Made by a program: the position numbers and the translations under genes
Part shown: in pieces, positions 33,103 through 41,004 of the stretch
How the letters are laid out: every line of letters begins with the position of its first letter
How positions within the stretch are numbered: the first letter of the stretch is position 1
Virus record (IMG/VR): IMGVR_UViG_3300011118_000012
Span: 1-41,529 of that record
Reading direction: 5' to 3' (one strand)
From: a virus
Length of the DNA: 41,529 nucleotides
The notes under the pieces: model-generated
What the model saw: only the letters and a program-made list of their open reading frames with translations
Told to the model about the DNA's origin: nothing
Databases searched by the model: none

Positions 33103-33636
33103 TTATAACAATAGTAAGAGTACAACTATTGAACCAATAGTGATTCCATATAGTGCTGTCTTATGTATCCTGTTGTCCCAGTCGTGTTCCCATTTCTCAC
33201 GTCTGTATGCATCTTCTGAACTAATCCAAAGTTCTCTATACACTTCAGACTTTCTCTGCTCCATCGCTAATAACTCTTTAAGCGCGTTTATTTGATCTAT
33301 ATAGGTATTAATTAAGGCCTCTTGATCAAGGGCCACCCCTTTATATGTGACTGCTAATTTCACCACAGCACCAACCTTGGCGTATTCAGCAGGTGCCATC
33401 ATTACATGAGTTGCCTCTGCTTTATCAGAAACAACTTCATATGACTGATCAGTAACCTTTTTGACATACATCCTTTTAATAGGCCCTGGTTTTGGAAGAG
33501 CGTCTAACTCTTCTTGGACTGAATATGGTGGTGTTTCGTCAAACTTAATCACCTCTGGTTTATATGGTTTAAACGGTGGAGGTGCACAAGCGATTAAGAA
33601 TACTCCAATGATTAATATCGCAATTAGATTTTTCAT
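33103..33636 (-). CDS. Candidate unimolecular spanin (lipoprotein with C-terminal membrane helix)
   Basis: A 177-residue protein. It starts with a lipoprotein signal, 'MKNLIAILIIGVFLIAC' (lipobox LIAC, Cys17), followed by a Pro-rich stretch and a periplasmic region with helical content (~110-155). It ends in a membrane helix ('ALYGITIGSIVVLLLLL', ~161-177). A lipid anchor at one end and a membrane helix at the other is the layout of u-spanins (phage T1 gp11 type), which fuse outer and inner membranes at lysis. I chose ATG 33636 with GGAAGGA upstream. The neighbouring genes encode small membrane proteins, including a holin-like one. An o-spanin or other lipoprotein is the alternative. Confidence 0.6.
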   Translation of the reverse strand: MKNLIAILIIGVFLIACAPPPFKPYKPEVIKFDETPPYSVQEELDALPKPGPIKRMYVKKVTDQSYEVVSDKAEATHVMMAPAEYAKVGAVVKLAVTYKGVALDQEALINTYIDQINALKELLAMEQRKSEVYRELWISSEDAYRREKWEHDWDNRIHKTALYGITIGSIVVLLLLL

Positions 33637-33637
33637 T

Positions 33638-33982
33638 TTACAGGTCCTTCCAATCTTCATCAATCTGATCATCAATTGCTGCTAGATTGTCCTTTTTCAA
33701 AGTTTCTTGAATTTCTACAGCTGCCTTTTGTAGCTTCTCTTTAACCTTTGCTTTGGTTTCTTCAGATGCATGCTCTGACGCCTTAATTTGAGCAGCTATC
33801 ACCTGTTGCTCCTTTGATGTTTCAATGACCTCGTCTTGCAGTTTCTTTTGTAAATCATCTTTCTTAAATGTATCTAACAATTTACTTTTTTTCGACCGGC
33901 CGAGTAACTTCGGTAAGAATATAGCTAATGCCCCAGCAATTCCAACTGCGCCAAGACCATACAGAATAGTTTCTGGTCCCAT
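33638..33982 (-). CDS. Small membrane protein with coiled coil
   Basis: A 114-residue protein. One N-terminal membrane helix (about residues 5-25, Gly/Ala-rich) is followed by a basic patch and a long charged coiled coil. AAGGAG lies six bases before the start. The gene ends one base before the spanin candidate starts. An N-terminal anchor plus coiled coil is the layout of an i-spanin (Rz type), which would make a two-component alternative with the lipoprotein. It could also be a phage adaptor unrelated to lysis. Confidence 0.5.
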   Translation of the reverse strand: MGPETILYGLGAVGIAGALAIFLPKLLGRSKKSKLLDTFKKDDLQKKLQDEVIETSKEQQVIAAQIKASEHASEETKAKVKEKLQKAAVEIQETLKKDNLAAIDDQIDEDWKDL

Positions 33983-33992
33983 GATATTCTCC

Positions 33993-34385
33993 TTACGCTT
34001 TCATTTTTTCAATGATTTCAGTATTATTTTTCTCTTCCTCATTTAATGCAGTTAATTTCTTAACCTTAAATGTTTCACGTACTACAATAATAGTACCAGC
34101 TAAACTTACAGTAAATGTACACCATGCTATAAACATATCTGACACAATCTTCATCTGTAACAAAATTGGTACTAATTTATCTCGATGTTCAGAAGCAACA
34201 ATAGCCTCCAAACTATCTTTAATAAATTCAAGATGCCATCCAACAAGAACTGCCAAGACAATTGTAGAAACAATAAATGGTAGTATAAAGAACCATACTT
34301 TAACGGATGCTAAATTTTCAAGACACTTAACCCCAAATGCACACCAGTATTCTTTTGCTTCTTTCGATAATTTAAATATTGACAT
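33993..34385 (-). CDS. Holin-like membrane protein
   Basis: A 130-residue protein with two membrane helices (about residues 27-50, 'VKVWFFILPFIVSTIVLAVL', and ~83-103, 'MFIAWCTFTVSLAGTIIVV'). Between them is an amphipathic helical loop, and the C-terminus is charged ('EEEKNNTEIIEKMKA'). Size and topology suit a holin, and the following genes look like spanin parts. AAGGAG precedes the start. There is no endolysin gene in the window, so the lysis reading rests on context. Confidence 0.45.
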   Translation of the reverse strand: MSIFKLSKEAKEYWCAFGVKCLENLASVKVWFFILPFIVSTIVLAVLVGWHLEFIKDSLEAIVASEHRDKLVPILLQMKIVSDMFIAWCTFTVSLAGTIIVVRETFKVKKLTALNEEEKNNTEIIEKMKA

Positions 34386-34422
34386 AACTAACTCCTTGGC
34401 CTATTCACAAGACCTAGTACTT

Positions 34423-34518
34423 CTACCTACTATATTTTCCTTTCATTTTTTTAGATTCTTTTACAAAACAAATTCTACAAATTTGCCACCTGCGTCTCAT
34501 TCTCCAGTTTAATCTCAA
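34423..34518 (-). CDS. Possible 31-residue small protein
   Basis: A TTG-started short frame whose strong ribosome site (AAGGAGG) sits directly after the stop of the 201-aa gene. The peptide is very basic, with Trp and Arg at the start and a CxxC ('CRIC'). There is no other use for this ribosome site, which is the main support. Too short for a firm call. Confidence 0.35.
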   Translation of the reverse strand: MRLNWRMRRRWQICRICFVKESKKMKGKYSR

Positions 34519-34528
34519 TAAATCCTCC

Positions 34529-35134
34529 TTATTTAGGACGTTTCTTTTTTAATAACTTAACAACGTTTTTAAGGACCTCAAAACTATTTTTAGAATTTTG
34601 ACTTGCTTGTTCATATACTAAATCCTGAATATGTTTAGTTCTTGTTCCTGCCTTTTCCATATATCTATAAATATCTTCTTCTGACGGATTTTTTAATGAT
34701 TGCTTTAAAATAGATTTCTTTTCTTCCAGAAGTTGTCTTTTAGTTTTTTGTGGTTTTGCTTTTACAGCTGGTGCTTTCTTAGACTCACTAACCCTTGCCT
34801 TAATGGAAACTTTACTTTTACTTCCATCTAATTCGGCTGTGATGGTCATTGGTTTGGATATTTTCATTTCATCTTCCCAAGGTGTAAAGATACGATCCTC
34901 GGCAATAATATCAAGTCGGGCATTAACAATTGTTCCGCTTCTTAACGTTGGGAATATTTCAGATAATGGAGAGATAACTGTTGTGATTCTATCTGATTCA
35001 ATTAACGCCGGGAAACCGTATTCAATCCCTTCATGCATGAAACGGACAAATCCGCCCAATTCGTCACACCCAACCCCATCTATTTCAACTTGAAATGTTA
35101 AAAGTTTTTCTGCTGTTGCATCTAAAGTTAACAT
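34529..35134 (-). CDS. Phage protein, unknown (possibly virion- or assembly-related)
   Basis: A 201-residue protein with a beta-rich N-terminal half (~1-115, 'FQVEIDGVGCDELGGFVRF', 'PALIESDRITTVISPLSEIF') and a Lys-rich, helical C-terminal half starting after 'APAVKAKPQKTKRQ'. I chose ATG 35134 with GAGGT eight bases upstream; a GTG at 35149 would contain that site. A promoter-like motif lies 28 bases ahead, so it probably starts the unit that includes the lysis genes. The first half resembles small beta-barrel tail or decoration proteins, but no family is recognised. Confidence 0.5.
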   Translation of the reverse strand: MLTLDATAEKLLTFQVEIDGVGCDELGGFVRFMHEGIEYGFPALIESDRITTVISPLSEIFPTLRSGTIVNARLDIIAEDRIFTPWEDEMKISKPMTITAELDGSKSKVSIKARVSESKKAPAVKAKPQKTKRQLLEEKKSILKQSLKNPSEEDIYRYMEKAGTRTKHIQDLVYEQASQNSKNSFEVLKNVVKLLKKKRPK

Positions 35135-35161
35135 TGTTAAATACCTCACACCGGTTAATTC

Positions 35162-35178
35162 TTTATATTTTGTTCTAA
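35162..35178 (-). promoter_or_regulatory. Putative phage promoter motif, copy 6
   Basis: On the minus strand TTAGAACAAAATATAAA, differing by one base from the two identical copies. It lies between the fibre gene stop and the 201-aa gene, 28 bases before the latter, at a spacing that fits a promoter. Confidence 0.55.
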
Positions 35179-35183
35179 GAAAG

Positions 35184-38100
35184 TTACTCTAACTTAACAT
35201 TTTTTATGGTTATCATTTGTATTGGTTCACGCCATTCATCAATATCAGATAAGAATACTTTCTTAATTCTAATACTACATGGAGGAGAAGGATCAGGATC
35301 AGCTCTATATGGAGGTGCTCCACCACCACCTCCAGTAGGTGGACATGGTTCAAAACAATCTTCGTCATAGAATATCTTTTCAATTGAACAGACATCTGCA
35401 CCTGGGGTGATAACTGTTAGTTTAATTCTATAGTCTACTTTATATGGCCAAGAATATATAAATTGATCTGATGTACTATCACAACTACAAGCAAGAGCTT
35501 CACCATTTGAATTATCAAATACTTCCCAGAAGTACTGTAAATCTTCTGGTGGATAAACGCTGATTGATGTTGAATAGTATACCCAACTACATGACGGGCA
35601 ACATAATTCATCATCGACTTCTATTCTTTCAAAATCACATATTAAAGCAGCAGCTGATGAACTTGAACTTGATGAACTACTAGATTTACTGCTAGAGCTG
35701 CTACTTGAACTTGATCTGCTAGAGCTACTACTTGATGATCGACTACTACTTGAACTAGAGCTAGATGATGATCGACTAGAACTTGAACTAGAGCTAGAAG
35801 ATGATCTTGAACTTGAACTAGAAGAAGAGCTGCTAGAAGATGATCTTGATGAACTACTACTACTTGAGCTGCTTGAACTAGATCGACTCGATGAACTCGA
35901 TGATGAACTTGAACTAGATGATCTGCTGCTAGAACTACTACTACTTGAACTAGATGATGATCGACTAGATGAGCTGCTACTTGATGAACTTCTAGATGAG
36001 CTGCTACTAGAACTACTTGATTTAGATGAAGCACTAAATGATGAACTGGAGCTAGAACTTCTACTTGAACTAGATGAACTCCTTGAAGAAGAACTGCTTG
36101 ATGAACTAGATGATGATCGACTAGAACTACTTGATGAACTAGATGATGATCTACTGCTAGAGCTGCTAGATGACGAACTTGACGATGAACTACGACTAGA
36201 GCTACTAGATGATATGCTAGATGAAGATGAACTGCTTGAACTTGATGAACTAGAAGACGATCTACTAGAACTACTACTTGAAGATGATCTGCTAGATGAA
36301 CTAGAAGATGAACTCGAACTACGTGATGAACTCGAGCTACTACTACTTGATCTAGATGAAGAACTGGATGAAGATGAACTCGAACTTCTTGATGAACTAC
36401 TACTACTAGATGATGATCTAGATGAAGAGCTACTTGAACTCGATGATCGACTACTACTGCTTGAGCTGCTTGAACTTCGTGATGAGGATGATGAACTACT
36501 AGATGATGAACTACTTGATCGGCTACTACTACTTGAACTGCTAGACGATCTAGATGAACTAGAAGATGAACTCGAACTACGTGATGAACTCGAGCTACTA
36601 CTACTTGATCTAGATGATGAGCTGCTAGAAGATGATGAACTGCTGCTACTTGACCTTGAAGAAGATGAACTGCTACTGCTTGATGAACTAGAACTTGAAC
36701 TCGATCTACTTGATGAAGATGATGATCTGCTACTTGAACTTGAACTCGATGAACCGCTAAAACTACTGCTAGATCTACTACTTGATGAAGATGATCTACT
36801 ACTAGAAGAACTACTTATACTTGATGAAGATGAACTCGAACTGCTAGAACTAGAACTAGAAGATGAACTTCTGCTAGATGAGCTACTAGATGAACTGCTA
36901 CTACTTGATCTAGATGAAGACGATGAACTCGAACTTGATCTACTGCTACTACTTGAAGATGACGAACTACTTGAACTGCTTGAACGACTACTACTGCTTG
37001 ATGAAGATGATCTAGAACTGCTTGATGAAGATGAACTGCTACTAGATGATCTACTTGATGAACTGCTTGAGCTGCTAGAAGATGATCTACTGCTACTACT
37101 ACTTGATGAAGAAGAACTAGATGATCTGCTGCTAGAGCTGCTACTGCTACTTGACGAACTCCTTGAAGAAGACGAACTGCTTGAACTACTACTTGAGCTA
37201 GATGACGATCTTGAGCTACTACTGCTACTACTGCTAGATGAGCTTCTTGAAGAAGATGATGAACTAGAGCTGCTTGATCTGCTTGAACTTGATGATGAGC
37301 TACTAGATGAACTTCTTGAAGAAGACGAACTGCTTGAACTGCTTGAACTTGAAGACGATGATCTACTACTAGAACTGCTACTACTGCTAGATGAACTTCT
37401 TGAAGAAGACGAACTGCTTGAACTGCTTGAACTTGAAGACGATGATCTACTACTAGAACTGCTACTACTGCTAGATGAGCTTCTTGAAGAAGACGAACTA
37501 CTGCTACTGCTTGAGCTGCTAGAAGATGATCTACTGCTTGAACTGCTACTACTGCTAGATGAGCTTCTTGAAGAAGACGAACTGCTTGAACTGCTAGAAG
37601 ATGATCTACTACTTGAACTGCTTGATGAAGAAGAACTAGACGATCTACTGCTTGAACTGCTACTGCTACTTGATGAACTTCTTGAAGAAGATGATGAACT
37701 AGAACTACTACTAGAACTTGAAGAAGAACGACTTGAGCTGCTACTACTTGAACTAGATGATGATCTACTAGATGATGAACTTGAACTTGAACTGCTACTA
37801 CTACGAGATGATGAACTAGAACTTGATGATGATCTGCTTGAACTTGAACTACTGCTAGATGATCGACTGCTACTACTACTTGACGAACTAGAAGATGATC
37901 TACTAGATGAACTTGAACTACTACTACTACTAGATGATCGACTGCTACTACTGCTAGATGAACTAGAAGATGATCGACTAGACGAACTCGATGAACTTGA
38001 ACTACTGCTACTTGAAGATGATCTACTGCTTGAACTACTGCTACTACTTGAAGATGACAAACTGCTTGAACTTGAGCTACTACTAGATGATCTACTGCTT

Positions 38101-40988
38101 GAACTACTGCTACTACTTGAAGATGATCTACTTGAAGATGACGAACTGCTTGAACTTGAGCTACTCGAAGATGATCTACTACTACTGCTGCTTGAGCTGC
38201 TAGATGATGATCTGCTAGATGAACTAGAGCTACTCGAAGATGATCTACTACTGCTGCTACTTGAGCTACTTGAAGATGATCTGCTAGAAGACGAACTCGA
38301 ACTAGAACTACTACTACTAGATGATCGACTAGATGAACTGCTACTACTGCTACTTGACGATGAACTAGATCTAGATGAACTACTACTACTTGACGATGAA
38401 CTTGAACTAGAACTTCGTGACGAACTACTAGAGCTTGACGATGAACTTGAACTAGAACTTCGTGACGAACTACTAGAGCTTGACGATGAACTAGATCTAG
38501 ATGATGAGCTTGATGAAGATGACGAACTAGACGATATACTTGATGAAGATGAACTACTGCTACTTGATGAAGATGAACTACTGCTACTTGAACTTGAAGA
38601 TATAAATCGAATAGTAACATCTTCAATTCGAGTATCTACACAAGAAGAAGTAGAGCTTGATGATGAACTTCTTGATGAACTACTACTGCTTGAACTTGAT
38701 TCTAATGTAACATCATTGACCACACACACAGCAGTACAATCATTAGCATCCCAAACACTTGAAAGAATTATATGTCTTGGAATTGCTGAAACACTACTAA
38801 GAGTATGAGTTAAATTAGCTGTTCCATCGCCTTGAAAAATTCTATATGTAATACCAGCCGTACTAACTGCCTGAGATTCATTTTGTACTTCTACTTGCTC
38901 ATCATTATGTGCAATATATAAAGCACCATTAGGAGGACTATCACCTGTTCCTTCACTATTAAGAAGGTGATGTACTGCTAAATGTAAACTCTCAGGTTTG
39001 TGACCCCCCATACCACCATAAACAGTTGTATGCTCATAAGTTTGAGTTCCAGACGGTCTGCTTAGTTCTATACTTGAAGTAACTTGTGGTGGATGTTGAT
39101 GCATATCAGCCAAAGATAAACCAGAAAGAAAAGGTTGTACGGTTGCTTCTCCCCAATCCTGAATTTGTGCCTTAGCTAAAAAGAATCCTCCCAACGCAGG
39201 AAGATCATCATCATATAAAGCAAATAAATGAATAGAGCTTGTTCTACCAACTATTGCATCTACGACTGAAACAGAAGTCATATCTATTCCATCAAATCTA
39301 CAATATTCAACAGAACTTGCTAGTGTATTGTCTTCCCAAGATACAGCAATTAAAACTATTCTATCAGTACCAGTAGGTCCAATATGGATAAATGTAGTAG
39401 CATCATGAGCACTATCAGAACCAAGAACTCCACCCTCACTATCAATAGTAAGACCGTAGGTGACTCCTATCTGAACCCAACCCAAACTAACAAAACTTAA
39501 TCCATCATACGGAATAAATTCTATACTATCTAAACCTGCTTTAGTAGAAGCAGTTTTATAAGCAATATTTACACAATCATCACCAGGTATATATTTATCA
39601 ATTTTTATTTGGGCATTTTGCATTATACCCAATAACCATTTTTCTGAAACAGTAGAACCAGCAGGACAACCGAAGGTTAAAATTTCTGAGTCACCAGAAC
39701 CACTTATTGTAACATTATTATCTGTAGTCCAGTTACCAGAAAAATCCTCATCGAAATCTTCTTCAACTCCAGTATGATGCCCCCAAGTAACTGTACCTGG
39801 TGCAGCTGAACTTGAACTAGTTGAACTTGAACTTGAAGAACTACTACTTGATGATCTTGATGAACTACTTGATGAACTTGAACTAGCCACCTCAGCAGCA
39901 ATTAAAACAAGAGTTCGTTCATGTACTGTAGCTGTACCACCAGCAGTATTCCATTGAGTAGCAATTGCATCAGCAGAACCCACACCAGTTATATAAGCAT
40001 GTGTAGTATTAGGATATGAAGTATCTGGAGTAGAAGCATCTTGATCTGTGTTACGTTCAGAAGCAGCTATTGGCGTACCCGCATCAGTAAGGCGAGTTTG
40101 CATATCAAGGTTAGTTCCAGTATCATTCTCAATGCTTGTTGAGAAGAATGCTACATAATCATCAGCTACTCCAGCAGTAACTGTCATTCCTGTCATAGCA
40201 ACATATGTAGCAGATGCAGTTGAAGCATCACCCGTTGCAGTTGCTTGATAATAAGCAGGAACTTTTTGAACTACTAAAGTTCTTTCATGAGCATTAACAG
40301 TTCCTGTTCCATTACCATCACGCCACCTAATTTCAACTGTGCCAGTAGTCCAAGCAACGCCAGCAACAACACCCATTATAAATTCGGTATTAGGAATAGA
40401 AGTCTCTTGAAACTGTTCACGTTCAGTATGAGCTTGTTGTACTCCATTTACATAGATAGAAAAAGTTGGACGTTCACCAGAACCACCATAAAGAGAAGAA
40501 GAAAAGTAAACTAAATAATCGCCAGCACCAGCAGTTGGAGTAATCTGCATATTTGTCATTAATACATCAGTGGTGCTTGCGGTACTTATATCATTGACAG
40601 CACTTGCCTGACTTAAATCACTAGAGCTGACTTCCTGTAATGTTAATGTTCTTTCATAACAAGTCGCTGTTCCTGCAGTATCTCTATTCCATCTAATTTC
40701 AACTGCTTGCCCTGCGCCAACTCCTGAAAGATAAGCATATATAGATGAATTTTGCACTCTTGAAGCTATAGAACTTTCTTGATATTGTTCTCTCTCTGTA
40801 TGAGGAACAGCAACTCCATTTACAAAAACTTGATAGAATATTCTCGATTGAGAACTACATTCAGCAGAGGTAGTAAATGCTAAGACATAATCACCTGCGC
40901 CAGGTGTTAATGTCATTGAATCAAGCAACGCATAAGTCGCACTAGCTATAGTAGTGGTCCCAGTTGCCGTAGCTTGAAAGACAGCCAT
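35184..40988 (-). CDS. Giant modular tail fibre/adhesin-like protein with poly-serine tract
   Basis: A 1934-residue protein. Three tandem beta-sandwich-like repeats of ~118 residues open it (about 5-120, 125-243, 244-366; each ends in 'ERTL.L..V'). A Ser linker (~367-393) leads to a 'TWGHHTGVEEDFDEDF' domain, which the upstream gene also carries. A mixed domain with 'HQHPPQ' and 'YGGMGGHKPESLHLAVHHLL' follows. Next are a second Ser linker, the short 'CVDTRIEDVTIRF' module, and a Ser tract of about 980 residues (797-1777). The protein ends in a Cys-rich PKD-like domain ('QYFWEVFDNSNGEALACSC') and a Pro/Gly-rich tail. GGAGGAG precedes the start. Repeats, beta domains and linkers fit a receptor-binding fibre or adhesin; the exact target is unknown. 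Poly-Ser suggests a flexible spacer. Confidence 0.75.
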   Translation of the reverse strand: MAVFQATATGTTTIASATYALLDSMTLTPGAGDYVLAFTTSAECSSQSRIFYQVFVNGVAVPHTEREQYQESSIASRVQNSSIYAYLSGVGAGQAVEIRWNRDTAGTATCYERTLTLQEVSSSDLSQASAVNDISTASTTDVLMTNMQITPTAGAGDYLVYFSSSLYGGSGERPTFSIYVNGVQQAHTEREQFQETSIPNTEFIMGVVAGVAWTTGTVEIRWRDGNGTGTVNAHERTLVVQKVPAYYQATATGDASTASATYVAMTGMTVTAGVADDYVAFFSTSIENDTGTNLDMQTRLTDAGTPIAASERNTDQDASTPDTSYPNTTHAYITGVGSADAIATQWNTAGGTATVHERTLVLIAAEVASSSSSSSSSRSSSSSSSSSSSTSSSSAAPGTVTWGHHTGVEEDFDEDFSGNWTTDNNVTISGSGDSEILTFGCPAGSTVSEKWLLGIMQNAQIKIDKYIPGDDCVNIAYKTASTKAGLDSIEFIPYDGLSFVSLGWVQIGVTYGLTIDSEGGVLGSDSAHDATTFIHIGPTGTDRIVLIAVSWEDNTLASSVEYCRFDGIDMTSVSVVDAIVGRTSSIHLFALYDDDLPALGGFFLAKAQIQDWGEATVQPFLSGLSLADMHQHPPQVTSSIELSRPSGTQTYEHTTVYGGMGGHKPESLHLAVHHLLNSEGTGDSPPNGALYIAHNDEQVEVQNESQAVSTAGITYRIFQGDGTANLTHTLSSVSAIPRHIILSSVWDANDCTAVCVVNDVTLESSSSSSSSSRSSSSSSTSSCVDTRIEDVTIRFISSSSSSSSSSSSSSSSSSSSSISSSSSSSSSSSSRSSSSSSSSSSSRSSSSSSSSSSSSSSRSSSSSSSSSSSSSSRSSSSSSSSSSSSSSRSSSSSSSSSSSSSSRSSSSSSSSSSSRSSSSSSSSSSRSSSSSSSSSSSRSSSSSSSSSSSSSSSRSSSSSSSSSSSRSSSSSSSSSSLSSSSSSSSSSSRSSSSSSSSSSSSSSSRSSSSSSSSSSSRSSSSSSSSSSSSRSSSSSSSSSSSRSSSSSSSSSRSSSSSSSSSRSSSSSSSSSSSSRSSSSSSSSSSSRSSSSSSSSSSSSSSSRSSSSSSSSSSSRSSSSSSSSSSSSRSSSSSSSSSSSSRSSSSSSSSSSSRSSSSSSSSSSSSSSSRSSSSSSSSSSSRSSSSSSSSSSSSSSSRSSSSSSSSSSSRSSSSSSSSSSSSSSSRSSSSSSSSSSSRSSSSSSSSSSRSSSSSSSSSSSRSSSSSSSSSSSSSSSRSSSSSSSSSSSRSSSSSSSSSSSSRSSSSSSSSSSSRSSSSSSSSSSSSRSSSSSSSSRSSSSSSSSSSSSSSRSSSSSSSSSRSSSSSSSSSSSSRSSSSSSSSSSSSSSSSSISSSSSSRSSSSSSRSSSSFSGSSSSSSSSRSSSSSSRSSSSSSSSSSSSSSSSRSSSSSSSSSSSSSSRSSSSSSSSSRSSSSSSSSSRSSSSSSSSSRSSSSSSSSSSSSSRSSSSSSSSSRSSSSSSSSSRSSSSSSSSSRSSSSSSSSSSSRSSSSSSSSSRSSSSSSSSSSRSSSSSSSSRSSSSSSSSSSSSSSSISSSSSSRSSSSSSSSSSSSSRSSSSSSSSSSRSSSSSSSSSSSRSSSSSSRSSSSSSSFSASSKSSSSSSSSSRSSSSSSSSSRSSSSSSSSSSSSRSSSSSSSSSSSSRSSSSSSSSSSSSRSSSSSSSSSSSSRSSSSSSSSSSRSSSSSSSSSSRSSSSSSSRSSSSSSSSSKSSSSSSSSSSAAALICDFERIEVDDELCCPSCSWVYYSTSISVYPPEDLQYFWEVFDNSNGEALACSCDSTSDQFIYSWPYKVDYRIKLTVITPGADVCSIEKIFYDEDCFEPCPPTGGGGGAPPYRADPDPSPPCSIRIKKVFLSDIDEWREPIQMITIKNVKLE
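35658..38600 (-). repeat. About 980-residue poly-Ser tract with regular Arg
   Basis: Nearly uninterrupted serine, with an Arg every ~7-16 residues (about 80 in all) and a few Ile, Leu, Phe, Gly, Ala or Lys. Ser is written with both codon families (TCA, TCT and TCG; AGT and AGC), so the DNA is degenerate rather than a simple satellite. Arg uses AGA and CGA. The degenerate coding argues for selection on the protein and against an assembly artefact. Confidence 0.9.
39891..40976 (-). repeat. Three tandem ~118-residue domain repeats in the fibre N-terminus
   Basis: Each unit begins near 'STAS.TYVAMTGMTVT'-type residues, contains a 'YV..F.TS' strand and a 'V.G..' turn, and ends in 'ERTL.LQ.V'. They are diverged at DNA level. 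Repeat borders were set by eye. Confidence 0.75.
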
Positions 40989-41004
40989 TATACTCCTCCG
41001 TTAT

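Noticed and set aside
35658-38600. Repeats considered as a CRISPR array or a plain satellite
   Set aside because: No constant repeat with unique spacers; the sequence is degenerate Ser coding that stays in frame throughout.
36815-38626. A 603-residue His/Val/Leu/Gln-rich minus-strand frame
   Set aside because: A shifted reading of the same Ser tract; low complexity only, with no start signal.
36214-38808. An 864-residue Asp/Glu/Leu-rich open frame on the plus strand
   Set aside because: It is the exact antisense of the Ser tract. Ser codons TCN and AGY read in this antisense frame give Asp, Glu and Leu, so the frame stays open by composition. There is no ribosome site and no domain.
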